A model generated the notes under the pieces. It searched no databases. It was not told the DNA's origin and was given only the letters and a program-made list of their open reading frames with translations. From positions 51,558,519 to 51,622,518 of the forward strand of contig CM049306.1 in the NCBI GenBank assembly GCA_026874595.1: DNA of 64,000 bases. The letters are read 5' to 3'. This DNA comes from Sipunculus nudus (taxonomy: Eukaryota > Annelida > Sipuncula > Golfingiida > Sipunculidae). This document shows, piece after piece, positions 45,783-58,249 of the stretch. The position numbers and the translations under genes were made by a program. The number at the start of each line of letters is the position of its first letter. Positions within the stretch are counted from its first letter, which is position 1.

Positions 45783-47430
45783 CTCAGCAACAGATTAATG
45801 GTTTTGTGAAGGTTGTACATGTTTTATTCTTGAAAAGCTCGATAATGTTCGGTTCGTTTAACGCTGGCGAATGTTTTGTTCTTATAAAGCTGGAGAATGT
45901 TTTGTCTTGTAAAGCTGGGGATGTATTGTTCTTGTAAACCTGGAGAATGTTTTGTTCTTGTAAAGCTGGAGAAAGTTTTGTTCTTGCAAACCTGTGAAAA
46001 AATGGATTGTTCTTCGAACGCCGGATACTCGTTTGTTCTTGTAAAGCAGGAGGTTTTGCTCTTGTGAAGCTGGAGGATGTTTTGTTCTTGTATAGCTGGA
46101 AAATGTTTCTTTCCTGTGAAGCTGGAGAATGTTTTGTTATTGTATAGCTGGAAAATGTTTCTTTCCTTTAAAGCTTTGGAATGTTGTGTTCTTGTACAGC
46201 TGGAAAATGTTTGTTCTTGTTTCTTGTGAGGCTGGAGAATGGTATGTTCTTGTTTCTTGAGAAGCTGGAGAATGTTTCGTTCTTGTAAAAATGGAGAAAG
46301 TTTTGTTCTTGTAAAGCTGGAGGTTTTGTCCTTGTAAACCTGTAGAAAAGTTTGTTTTTGTAATGCTGAAGAATCATTTGTTCTTGTAAAGCAGGAGGTT
46401 TAGCTCTTGTGAAACAGGAGAATGTTTTGTTCCTGTAAAACTAAGAACGTTTGGTCCTTGTGAAGCAAAAGAATGTTTGTTTTTTTAAAGATTGAGAATG
46501 TTTGGTTATTGTAAAGCTGAGAATTTTTCAGTCTTGTAAAGCTAGAGAATGCTTTGTTCTTGTAAAGCTCGAGGTTTTGTTCTAGTAAACCTAGATAAAG
46601 TTTTATTCTTGTAAAGCTGGTGTATCATTAGTTCTTGTAAGGCAGGAGGTTTTGCCATTGTGAAGAAACAGAATGTTTCATTCTTGTGAAGCAAGTAAAT
46701 GTTTGGTTCTTGTAAAGATGAAGTATGTTTTGTTCTTGTAAAGCTGGATAATGTTTTGTTTTTGCTTCTTGAGAAGCAGGAAAATGTTTTGTTTACGTAA
46801 AGCTGATACTGTTTCCTTCTAGTAAAGTTGTAGCATTTGTTTGTTTTGTTCTTGTGAAGCTTCAGAAAGTTTTGTTCTTATTTCTTAAAAGGCTGGAGAA
46901 TGTTCCGTTCTTGTAAAGCTGGAAAAGTTTTTGTACTTGTACAGTTTGAAAATGTTTCGTTCCTTTAAAGCTGGAGAATGTTTTGATCTTGTAAAGCTGA
47001 TACTGTTTCCTTCTTGTAAAGTTGTAGACTTTATTTGTTCTTGTGAAGCTTGAGAAGGTTTTGTTCTAGTTTCTTGTGAGGCTGGAGAATGTTTTGTTCT
47101 TGTAAAGCTGGAAATGGTTTTGTACTTGTACAGCTTGAAAATGTTTCGTTCCTGTGAAGCTTGAGAATGTTTTGTTCTTGTAAAGTTGTAGCATGTTTTG
47201 CTCTCATGAAGCTTGAGAAGGTTTTGTTCTTGCTTCCTGTGAGGCTGGAGAATGTTTCGATCTTGTAAAGTTGGAGAATATTTCGTTCGAGTAAAGCTCG
47301 AGGGTTTGCTCTTGTGAAGCTTGAAAATATTTTGTTCTTGTAAAGTTGGAGAACGTTTTGTACTTTTAAAGCTGGGGAGTGTTTTGTTCTTGAAAAGCTG
47401 AGAATGGTTCGTTCTTGCGAAGAATGTTTC
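45783..47430. repeat. Large minisatellite, ~26-bp unit
   Basis: The consensus unit is close to 'ttttgttcttgtaaagctgg' plus 'agaatg' (26 bases), repeated roughly 60 times with substitutions. Some units are longer, with 'tgttcttgtttcttgtgaggc', and appear at intervals (near 46215, 46246, 46755, 47070, 47230), which suggests higher-order amplification. 26 is not a multiple of 3, so frames through it are accidental. It is in the last intron seen of the EGF-type gene. Confidence 0.9.
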
Positions 47431-48094
47431 TGTTGTTAAAAATCTGCTGGGTCATTGTTCTTCTGTGATACACCTTCAGTGGTCCCAAGGTAGAGAAAAC
47501 TCATTTGATGCTGGCGTAACGTGCCCCGTGAGATAATGGAGCAGTACCTTAAAACCTATTCTAATTATGCTTTAATTGATGTCTTGTATAGCGTCTTAGA
47601 CTCATTGCTGCAGAGTTTAACAAAATTATTTTGATAAAGTTTTAGAAGACAACTTAAGATCGAAACTCTGGTTACAACTCGATCTTAAGTAAAAAAATTG
47701 TCAAACAATATTTTAAGATTATTAACATATTCAACCTGGTTCAAATAACAGTAAAAGGTTTTAAATGAAATGGTAAATACGGCATTTATTTATGCGCAAA
47801 CATGGCTTCTCCCGACAAGTTTTCAAAGCCTTAAAGGCTGTTTTCCGCCTTGAACGTAAACATTCCAACGGAACCACAAAAGAAAAATACTGGATCTCAT
47901 TACACTTTATTTTCTGCGTTCAATGTTTGAACAAATTTGGTCAAACTAGCCTACAATGTTTCTTGCTCTGTATTATAAAACAACTATCAGAGCAATCTAG
48001 AACACTTGAAGTTTTAGTAATTTGCCCTATCTTTTTATCCAGAACACCATTGTACATGGGATGGTATGCCTTGGACTTCAGAGGACAGGCTGAA

Positions 48095-48185
48095 CCCCCC
48101 CCCCCCCTTCCAGTTCCGTAGGCTATTTTTATTTCTCTCTCTCTCTCTCTCTCTCTCATTCTCACTCACTCTCTCGCTCTCTCTT
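48095..48185. repeat. Poly-C and (TC)n microsatellite
   Basis: A run of about 12 C near 48096 is followed by (TC)n at about 48135-48185 with a few interruptions. Confidence 0.85.
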
Positions 48186-48589
48186 GTACTACATTAATGC
48201 AATTTACCATGCTGAAATTGAATACACATATTAACAAAAAGGTTTTAAAAGTAGAGAGTGACAGGGAATTTCTCAGTTAAGGGGGAGTGAATTTCGGACC
48301 TTGAGAACTATGGACCAGGACGTTTGCCAACCTTCGTTATTAATCTTGGAATATTAAGAGTCTTCTCTGGCTGACCGCAGACCAGGGAAAACCAGATCTA
48401 AATCAAACAGGAGACGATTATTTTAAATCATTTATAGCCGTGTTATTTCCGCTATAGGTAAACCAGATCTGAATTTAAATTATTAAGGCTTGATAACACT
48501 GTGGCGCACACGAGCCGATAACATGCGCTTGTAATAAGTAAATGCCGGATTGAAGTTATCGGTCTGATACTTTCAAGTCTGAAAACAAA

Positions 48590-48740
48590 CAGATAGTGCG
48601 GCCATCAACAATGATGGACTCGCTGTCAATCATGATATGTTCAGTCTCCTCGGTATTCCATTTAAGTTTGTTGCTGGTCATTCATGACAGCAGATCCTCA
48701 TAACAACCTTGTTTGTGTAGCTGAGCAACATATATAAGTT
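48590..48740 (-). pseudogene. LINE reverse-transcriptase fragment
   Basis: The - strand reads MTSNKLKWNTEETEHIMI, which corresponds to the 'W-M-x2-N-x-L-K-L-N-x2-K-T-E' motif downstream of the catalytic site in CR1/L2-like LINE reverse transcriptases. One in-frame stop precedes it. It may come from the same family as 37960-38265. Confidence 0.5.
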
Positions 48741-48927
48741 ATATCATATTAATGGATGGCGTTTTTGGTCTTTCTGAAAGGTTGGTGTGAAGTGGATAAT
48801 TATTGAATTCTTTGGCACTAACTGCTGATGAAATTTAATGTTTTGGGGCTTGCCAATGCGAATAATAACCCATGTGCATTGGGTCGTTGGTCCTTTTAGA
48901 CTGACATAGACATCTTTTTATTCACAG

Positions 48928-49026
48928 AATGCTACCAGGGGTGGTATGGAGAAGAATGTGAACTGCGATGTCCACCAACATGTGTTTATAACGAATGTGA
49001 AAAAACTACCGGGATTTGTTCGTACT
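48928..49026 (+). CDS. EGF-type gene, internal exon (EGF-like module)
   Basis: The acceptor is 'tttattcacag' and the donor 'tgtaagta'; 99 bp, phase 1/1. It encodes CYQGWYGEECELRCPPTC, a further Cys and the closing G-x-C, a full EGF-like module of the MEGF type. No later exon of this kind is visible up to 64 kb, so the 3' part of the gene is outside the window or interrupted. Confidence 0.75.
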
Positions 49027-49029
49027 GTA

Positions 49030-49810
49030 AGTAATCAACTTGTCGGTAATACATGTACCAATACAGGTTTATTTATAATTACGCATCCCCTGATAATTTT
49101 TTTTATAAAAAAATAAAAGACTCTGTTACACATATCGATGCTCATAATCATGGTATATGTCTTAATGTGTTAAATCGATGCTTAACCTTTATTATAATGA
49201 CATATATGAGAACATGTGGAAGATAAAATCGTTTCGATTCCGAAGACAATTCAAAATATCTTTATGCTACACATTTGCTAGAACATATGAAACAATTATG
49301 TGAAATGTGAAAAAGCTTTTCTCGTATTGAAGTATACAGTTTATCATAATATAATTACCACTCATAATGCAATAGTCGACTCAAGAATACATACATAAAA
49401 TGATCACCGATACAATGATAAATGATTACAAATAGAATGTACAAAAAAAATTAAATTTATATTCTCCCAGTAGGTGCTCCTATTTGAGCTATAACGACCT
49501 CCACGCCTGTCACGTATTTCAGGAGGCGTCTTTGGGACTTTCTTGAATTTCGAGCTCACTGGCCACAGATATTTTGCAATGTGCGGTTGCAGTTCCACTC
49601 TTATCCCAATTGATCCCAATACTTCCCTGAACAGGATGTAAAGCTTCTTAATTCAAAATAAAGACTTCACTACTCCGCTTTTAATGCAAGGGCTTTTCAG
49701 TTTGGTTAACACTTCGACTAGTTACGCGACCATCGTTTGACTTGTTATGAGTTTACACATATGTTAATTTGTATACATTTATAAATATTGTTCATCCAAT
49801 GTATTGGTTG
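49030..49810. other. Intron sequence, no gene recognised
   Basis: AT-rich; no coding signal or repeat match noted. Confidence 0.45.
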
Positions 49811-49819
49811 TTTGAAACT

Positions 49820-51346
49820 AGATGTGTCGGAACGACACGAATGCCCCCGCCTGGGGCAAATTAGAATCATTTGTTAAATTTTGAAAAAAATTTTATGTTC
49901 AGGAGGTGTCATATGGTCAAAAGTAGGTCAACAAGGGCAAAATGCAAACTCGATCTGTTACGGGTCATTATCAAGCAACACACCAAAAATCAGGCCAGTA
50001 TCTGCAGGCACTGTGAAAAAAAGTCCATACATGTGTATTTTCCATAAAAAGTTCTGTCTTTCATGAAATTTTCTATGTTTAGGAGCCGTAAGACAATGAA
50101 AAGTAGGTCAACCGGGATGAAACGCAATCTCGATCTGAAACTGTCATTTTCTGCTCAGGGTGGTATCTGCAGGCATTGAGGAAAAAAAGTTTATAAATAT
50201 GCATTTGTTATGAAAATTTCTATTTTTTATGAAACTTTCTATGTTCAGGAGCAGTCAAATGGTCAAAAGTAGGTCAACTGAGACAAAACAAGAACTTGAT
50301 CTGTAACTGGTCATTATCTGCCTACACACCAAAAATCAAGCCCGTATCTGCAGGCATTGCGAAAAAAAGTCAGTACATGTGCACTTTTTTAGGAAATTTT
50401 CTATGTTAGACCACCGTGAAACGGTCAAAAGTAGGTCAACTGGGACAAAACATGAACTCAATCTGTAACTGGTCATTATCTGCCCACACCCCAAAAATCA
50501 GGCCAATATCTGCAGGCATTGCGAAATTAAGTCCGTACATGTGTATTTGTCATGAAAATTTATATTTTTCATGAAATTTTCTAAGTTAAGGAGCAGTAAA
50601 ACCGTCAAAAGTAGGTCAACTGGGACGAAACGCGAACTCGATCTGTAACGGGTCATTATCTGCCTACACACCAAAATCAGGCCAATATCTGCAGGCATTG
50701 CAAAAAAAAGTCAGTACATGTGTATTTGTCATGAAAATTTATATTTTCATGAAATTTTCTATGTTCAGGAGCCGTAAAACAGTCAAAAGTAGGTCAACTG
50801 GGACGAAACGCGAACTCGATCTGTAACTGGTCGTTTCTGCCCGCACACCAAAAATCAGGCCAATATCTGCAGGCATTGCGAAAAAAATTCCGTACATGTG
50901 TATTAGTCATGAAAATTTATATTTTATATGAAATTTTCTACGTTAAGGAGCCATAAAACGGTCAAAAGTAGGTCAACTAGGACGAAACGCGAGATCAACC
51001 TGTAACTGGTCATTATCTGCCTACACACCAAAAAATCAGGCCAATATCTGCAGGCATTGCGAAATAAAGTCCGTACATGTGTATTTGTAATGAAAATTTC
51101 TATTTCTCATGAAATTTTCTAAGTTTAGGAGCCTTAAAACGGTCAAAAGTAGGTCAACTGGGACGAAACGCAAACTCGATCTGTAACTGGTCATTATCTG
51201 CCTACACACCAAAAAATCAGGCCAATATCTGCAGGCATTGCGAAAAGAAGTCCGTACAACTGTTTTATTTCGGAAGGACGGAGAACAGAATGACGGACAT
51301 GGGAAAAAACCATGTGCCCCGGCCACTTTGTGGCGGGGGCATAAAT
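49820..51346. mobile_element. pearl/HINE-like element with internal tandem repeats
   Basis: The left end has a hairpin (GTGTCG-gaa-CGACAC, about 49824-49838) and ATGCCCCCGCC (49841); the right end has GGCGGGGGCAT (51332-51342), so the edges form an 11-bp inverted repeat. Between them are eight units of about 160-184 bp, each with 'gtcaaaagtaggtcaac', 'gaactcgatctgtaac' and 'caggccaatatctgcaggca' (near 49915, 50099, 50264, 50424, 50608, 50782, 50961 and 51142). Short terminal repeats around a tandem-repeat core are the known design of bivalve 'pearl' elements, later linked to Helitron-associated repeats. No protein is encoded. Confidence 0.65.
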
Positions 51347-51565
51347 AAAGCCCTCAAACTTAAAACAGTTCGGGGGCGGCAATGGGTGATGGGGGTGATT
51401 TTGTGGATGCACACATATTTTTTTAGGATGCGCAATCCCCGAGGACTTTGAAACATTGAAATGTATGACTAATACATTTTGAAACTGATAGTGATTCTAT
51501 TAATAAACTTGATTCAGCAGTCGGAGCCTAACCAACCGAATCTCCTTATCAGTGATGTGTTCAAG

Positions 51566-51725
51566 TGTACACTTTATGTATAACCGCTGTCACGCTTCAG
51601 TGACCCGGTTTCACCTGCCCCGTGGCAGGAAAAATGAATACGAATGGGCAGCTTCTATGGCGACCAAGGAATCCTTTTGTCGTAATGGTATATAAAATTA
51701 TATTATGTTGATTCCGATTACCTCC
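51566..51725 (+). repeat. Inverted repeat, left arm
   Basis: 'tataaccgctgtcacgcttc' (51581) through 'gaatacgaat', 'aaggaatcctt' and 'gttgattc' matches, in inverse orientation, the arm at 53150-53325 about 1.5 kb away. Similarity continues for about 150 bp with small indels. Confidence 0.7.
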
Positions 51726-52212
51726 AAAATTTAATGAATTGTTCATTCCGTTTCATGCTAACCACTGCAAGTTTTCTGGAATATCCGGATACACCTTTTT
51801 TGCGTTAATTTTACTTAAGAAAAAGCAACGGACCACGGCCGAAGTTATTTATTTGCCACGGACTTGCATCGAAAGATGTAAACCTGCCTTTTATCTGAGA
51901 GTATCATCAGTTTCCGATTAACCTGATGCTAATCAACAAGTCTCCGAACAAGCATTTAATACTGCACGAGTCTATTTGCCTAGGACTGTCTTTCCACATT
52001 GGCAGCTTTTATTTGCTTTTTCGCGTACAAAATCTTCCCGCGACCGACATTTTTTATCATACCCAAAACTTCCATCAATTGATAACTAAAGACATCGTTT
52101 TTGTGATGTCATCTGGGCTTCCATTTATAAAAATTTTCTATTATAAACTTTCAATGTTGTACGTACAGACATATAATTCTTCAAACTATTGTCAATGTAT
52201 AGATGGGATATA

Positions 52213-52213
52213 T

Positions 52214-52256
<43 letters not shown>
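52213..52256. repeat. (TA)n microsatellite
   Basis: TA array between the two arms of the inverted repeat. Confidence 0.9.
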
Positions 52257-52259
<3 letters not shown>

Positions 52260-53074
52260 CACTCTCGCCATGATGATGTCGTTCTCATGTTGTTTATCGG
52301 AAGAAAATAACATTCTCACACAAAATTCGTATACTATATTTATACCTCACGTCTGCTTATTTGTTTGATTTCTTGAATAGACATTTGCTATTTTTCTGAC
52401 TTTTTGGGGGGAGGGGGATTCCTGAATAATCCTAGCACAAGTGATCTTTATATCATAATCGGCATTCTTTGCGAAAGCACTGGATAAAAATATGCAACAT
52501 CCAGTCCTTACCAGCCCATAACAAAACTATCATATAGAACACTGAATTTTTCACCGGTGCATAAAGTGAGATTTAATGCAGGCTTGCCATAAATATCATT
52601 GTTTGTTAAAGAGGTTTAAAACAGATCTTAAAAATTTGATCTAAGAGTTGTTTTGATTGTCGTTTTCCTTTAAAGTTATGATGGTAACATTTCAAATTAG
52701 TTTTTGTACACTGAAAGGGCTATCTAGTATCTATTCGCTCAAATATAGGTTACCCATTCCGTCATTAAACCCTTTTTAGTGTTCCTATGAACGAATCAAA
52801 TTAGACGGAATCTTATTCTCAGTGTACTTAATAATCCGTTGAAATATATATTCTTTTAAAAAAATACCTGCATAAAGGACGTGTTATTTGAAACTAAACT
52901 TTTAATAAAAAGACATATCCAAATCATAAGCTTTGTTGCAGCATTTAGACATGTTAAAAATCATTGACCAGTTTATTGTTCAAACAAAGTCTTAAATACC
53001 GACTATAAGTCAGGTTGCAGTATGTTTTAAAATTGAAATTATTAACCTTCTTGAGTATAATTTTTGAAAACGTG

Positions 53075-53420
53075 AGTTTTCTTGGATTTCAAAATAGCCG
53101 CCATACGAGATATATATTACAAAACATCAGGTCTCAAACATTGACTAGAACTAGGGAATCAGAATCAACTTATATTTTTAACAATATATTTTTATGTACC
53201 ATTATGACAAAAGAAGGATTCCTTTGTCCCCATGCAGAAGTGGCCAATTCGTATTCACTTGTTCTGCCAAGAGCCTGGTGAAACCGGGGCACTGAAGCGT
53301 GACAGCGGTTATACACGAAGTTGCCATTTGATATGATCGAGAAAGTACATATTCTGACGTCAAGGATTTTAAGCTTTAAAATGGCTGTCCTATATATTAT
53401 AAAACAAAAAACGGCAAAGA
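53075..53420 (-). repeat. Inverted repeat, right arm, with local duplication
   Basis: Positions about 53150-53325 are the inverse partner of 51566-51725 ('gaagcgtgacagcggttata' near 53294). In addition, the sequence just inside ('gatatatattacaaaacatc', about 53109) and just outside ('ctatatattataaaacaaaa', about 53389) are related to each other, spaced about 280 bp, so the right arm belongs to a short tandem array. Confidence 0.55.
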
Positions 53421-56400
53421 TAGTTTCATTATGACACATACCAGCAAAAAGACGTTTCAATGGAGTACGAAATTACAATTTTAGGAAGTAGCCAGAGCTC
53501 TCACCTTGTTAGCTTAAACGCTTGATGCTGGAAGGGAGACAAACATTTAGTTATCTAGTCTGGCACTATAAGGGAGCAAATTCACCTAGGTGTCTTTCAT
53601 GAGGACAACAGGATTGGAACGACAAAAGCTGACAGTTCGGATGGCTGCACTCAGCCTGTCCTCTTGATTGAGGTGGGATCGAATATACAGGAAAATATAT
53701 TTCTCCGATACCCCAGCATAGGTTGGAGACAACAAAAGGTATTATTCGGTTTAATGTCTTCCTGCGAGCATCCTCTTGATTTGATAGCACAAGAAAGTGG
53801 TCTTGAAGGATGACTCATTGACGGGTTCGTAGAAAGGTCTCTTGTTACAGCAGACACTCCCTCTAGGTCTTACTTAGCTGCTTTTTTCATCAGTGAAAGG
53901 GAAAAAAGGGGGAGGAATATTTACTAGCGAAGAAGAACCATACCGAGAGAAGAAAGAGCTGAGGTAAGAGGTGACCTGGGTATATTCATTCATTTAGACT
54001 AACCCATTGGCTGTCATAAGGTAATTTAACATTTTTTTCTATTAGGAGGGGAGTTTGACTGGCCAATCAATTGAGTGATGAGGTGCCAACTTAAGCTAAG
54101 CGTCCTCTGATGTAATATTCTGTAAGCGTACAACTTTGATACGAGCGGTTGAGGCTGAGGTTGGAAATAATTTAGGAGATCTCCAAGGAGATCCACAGCT
54201 GTGTGAAAACTAGAGAGCACTAAAGAGAAATCAGAATGGCTTCCGTCTGACGGATGGATCTGGGATTCCTCTTTGTGATAGTCCTGGAAACGGAGGGACA
54301 TGTACATGTGACTATGCTTCCATGACCGAAATTGAGCAAATATCACCAGAGCCATTTTGGGACGATAAAGGCCCTAGAGCATTTTGAGATGTAGCAATAT
54401 GTTCATTGCTGCCCTTTCCCATGGTTGGAATTTCTCTGCAGGATATAACGATACATTACCCCTTCTGAATCCTGAATGAGCAGATAACATGGAAGCAGTA
54501 GTAGTGGTTGTCACTGGCCTTCTCAACATCAAGTGAACATTGAAAGCGGAGTATCTGCTTTGAGTCTACATAAAAATGCCAGGAAAAAGAATAGAAAATT
54601 TCACTCGAGTAGTACCATGCGCTCGCGCAGCAGTACCAACTGATACTTGCATTTAGCGTGTGAAGTAGATTTAGTTTAATTGAGCTGTCAAGGCTGTCGG
54701 TCAAGGAGGAAAGCATCCCCCCTCCCGAAAAGAAACCCTGCTTTGGGGTACTAATGAAAATAAAATTTATAGGAACTCTACAGAATTGCATCCCTTGAAC
54801 AGGAGTACGAAGATTTAGAAATTACGATTAGCAAGGCAAAACGGCAATAACGACTATTTGGATAGCTGCCATTGGATAATTTTACAATGGTCTCCCTTAA
54901 ACCTGAACGTGAGGATTAAGGAGTGACTAATGGGTCATGACGTTCAGCTTACTTGGAAGACATTCACAAGAGGAAATTATCATCTGAATGCCTGATTTTG
55001 TAGATGGTATCCCCAATCAACTGTGGCAATTAAAGTTCTTCAAAATCAAGTGTCATGATAAAACATCCAGGGATCCCCCTGAAATCTAGCCTTTTTGCAT
55101 GCAGTCAGGTGAGCTAAATAACCATACATAATTTTGAGGGGCATTCCTGGATGTCAAGACAGAAATTTCTGGGAGCTACTGTAAAGTTTTGTACCCTTTC
55201 TGACTATCTGGATCCACTAATGTTTTGGCCAGTAATATAGGTTACCATGATTGCCCAAAATGATTTAGCCGGTAGCACACAAAATAAAGGTCACCATAAC
55301 CTAATTTCATCTGAAGGTCTAATAAATAGAAGAAGAAATGTGTAAAAATTAGAAAATACTGCCGGCGCCACAGGTCTTCAGGAAATGACGAAACAATCCA
55401 TGATCAATATGCAAGGAAAGAAACATAGCAATCAATGCATTATTTATTCAGATACTTGAGCTCTTGTATCAAATGTTTAATTATTCTGGAGGGTATCTTC
55501 CAGCACCATAGCTCGGAGGATAATGATCACACTGACCAAATTTCAGGTTTCAAAGGAGATTTTTTTTATGGACCTGCATTGGTTTTCGGTTTGAAGTTCT
55601 TGATTCTGCTGTTACGATGTGTTCCCTGTTAATGGACAGACAGACTGAAGGACAGACAGACGGATTTACGGACGACGGACAAAGAGTGACCACTATAGCT
55701 TAGATGACATTCAGGAATCAGAGCTGATAAATTAACTTGCATAGACATAGCTTTCAACAGGAATACTCAATGGGACCCGGCTCAGGCGTTAATAGAGAAG
55801 AATTTTCTTGGGTGTTTGTTGTAGAGTTTTTAACAGAAGTTATCGAAAGGGCAAATGCAGGTTTGGGCCCAAGCGTTTCCAATCATACAAGAACATGCTT
55901 TCCAATGAAGTCCCGAATAGCATTAGCCAGATTATATAGATTTTTTTATAGGTTTAAAGGGCCTTATGGCTCGTTAGAATTCTTGAAAATCCATAAATTC
56001 CGGGGTGATGGTACACGCTGGTTACGTTTTTACAGAATGGCTAGGCAAATCATTCGGACTTAAATTTGGTACAACACATCCATGAAAGAAATTGACCAAA
56101 ATTTATATTTATTTGAGTTCATTCTTCATGATAAGGCCATAGAAAACGTATTGTTTCGTACATGAATATCATAGTTATGTTATATTTTAGTTGATATTGA
56201 TAATATAAATTGTTGGTTAATAGATTAATTCAAGGGACCAGATTTATCAATGATTCACTCTTAATATAAAATGTCTAAATGGGGAGGCCCCATATTAATA
56301 TATCAATGGGGGGGGGGGAGGCGGGGGGGGGGGGGACTTTCATTTTGTTTATGAATCTCATGTCCCTATATATGCATGGTATAAATAATGTCGATTATCA

Positions 56401-56590
56401 ACCTCTTACGAACCCATATAAATGGCTTCTTATTATTTTGACAACCAATGTATGGATGCGTTTGAGATGCCAAATATCAAATAGTCATTTTATATAAGCA
56501 AAATAGGACTGGTCTTATTTATTTTATCCGCCAAAACAGGAATTTAATGAAACTCGGAATTATGATCAGATAACTGCTGCGCCTTCCATT
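53421..56590. other. No gene recognised; eroded dispersed repeats
   Basis: Frames here (for example 54026-54355, 54456-54791 and 55737-56063) carry no motif I recognise. Around 55625-55690, 'ggacagacagactgaaggac' with 'gacgacggacaaagagtg' looks like the end of a dispersed non-autonomous element of the bivalve type. A long poly-G tract lies at about 56309-56335. Confidence 0.4.
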
Positions 56591-56599
56591 TGGATTGAC

Positions 56600-57690
56600 C
56601 TCTGACATTTCCTCTCTGTACATCGTTTATCTGCGCGTCTGTTTTCACATATAAACCCACATATCTTGGGACTAGTTTGACATTATGCATGAGTATAGCT
56701 CCTGGATAGCTTTATTTCATATACAAAACTGCTTGCGCCGTATAAAACCATTTGTGCACAGCGCCCACCTGTTCGTTGCCCTTTGGTTAAAATAACTGAT
56801 ATCTCTGCAGGGGTTTGAATTATTCGCCGGAAATTTTGCACATACAGACATCCTTAATAAGTTTTCTCATTTAAATGAGTGGTGACGCAACCTACAATCA
56901 CAATAACAGGTCAGACATCCAGGCTAATATTTCAAAACTAGTTTGACTTCTCGGCCTGACTTTTTGTATGTGTATAGATCTTAAATAGTTCTTTATCATA
57001 CACGAAACTGATGGCGCACCTGCAAATATTAACGCATGATGTCCATCTGTTCTTCTGCTTTAAGTTAAAATCACTCATATCTGGGTATTGGTTTGACTTA
57101 TCCGCCTGAAATTTTGCATGTTTATACATCATTGGTAAATTTTCGTTGAGTTGAAAGGTGGCGCCACCTATAAAACGTTCACACGGCAGACATCCATGCT
57201 AACATCTCAGGACTGGTTTATCTGATCGGACTGCAGTGTTGCATGTGTAAAGATCTTATAATGCTCTTTATCATACACAAAAATGGTGGCGCCCCCTGCA
57301 ACTATCTTTGCATGGTGTTCATCTGTATGTTTGTCTAGGGTTAAAATCACATATCTCGGCAGTGGTTTAACTTATCATGTGTATACATCTTGGATAGATA
57401 TCGGCCTAACCCTCAACCCGATCAATAATGCAACACGCATCGCACTCTATTCCCCTTACCACTCAATCAATGCCTCACTTCACTAATAGCATACATAGCG
57501 AATGTTCCGAGAAAGTAAACAAAACGTCGGCAGTTGGATCTACCTGTTTGATGGAATATGGTGCAAGCTGGTATTTGTAAACCGTGAGATACCCAATCCA
57601 TATCTCACGTCACCAATACCACTACCATGATTTTGTCGGATACACGCAGTCGCTTGTCGATTACCCGTTTTCTTGTCGACTTTTTATCAT
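56600..57690 (+). repeat. Second array of the GGTGGCGCCACC repeat
   Basis: About three degenerate units of the family at 38680-39370, sharing 'ctttatcatacac', 'agacatccatgctaa', 'atctcggcagtggttt' and the palindrome GGTGGCGCCACC (57157). The right edge 'gtcggatacacgcagtcgct' (about 57636) matches 'ggcggatacacgtagtcgca' of the first array. The two arrays are 18 kb apart in the same orientation. Confidence 0.7.
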
Positions 57691-57879
57691 ATCCGGCGAA
57701 TGTTCCCAGAAAGTAACAACACGCTGGCAGTTGCATCGATCTTTCTTATGGAATATGGTCCAATGTGATATTTTAAACCGTGAGATACTGCATATCAAAA
57801 AGAGTTACTGAATAACAGATAAGATAATAGGCACAGACTGTAGTATGGGTAACCTCTTCTTCGTCCCTTGCCTTGAGAT

Positions 57880-57902
57880 TATATATATATATATATATAT
57901 AT
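57880..57902. repeat. (TA)n microsatellite
   Basis: Short TA array in otherwise unremarkable DNA. Confidence 0.85.
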
Positions 57903-58249
57903 GCCGACTCTGACCTCCATATTATGGGTCTTATGGTGGATAACGTATATGTATGAGAATATACGTGGCATTAAATGAGGAAACACAATGGATCACTCTC
58001 TTACAGTCCATTCTTTAATACCACTTTAGTAAGCAGATAACCTGACAAGCAGGATATTTTCTAGTCAAAACAATTTGCAGGGTATATTTGTTCTACGCTT
58101 ACCTTCTCAGTAACTTTGCCTCGGAGTTGTTCGTGTCATAAATTTCTATATTAACATTATTTAGAATGAGTTTTTTCTGTTCCCTAATTTCTACACTCCC
58201 CTTTGCATGAAAGTTTTTTTAACTGCTGTACACACTACATATACTGTAT

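Noticed and set aside
46168-46377. - strand frame with Asn/Lys/Phe repeats
   Set aside because: It is a translation of the 26-bp minisatellite, whose unit length is not a multiple of three.
50498-51456. - strand frames repeated along the array
   Set aside because: They arise from the tandem core of the pearl/HINE-like element and recur with the unit.
55737-56063. 108-codon frame
   Set aside because: No domain, no splice context and no similarity that I recognise; kept only as unassigned sequence.
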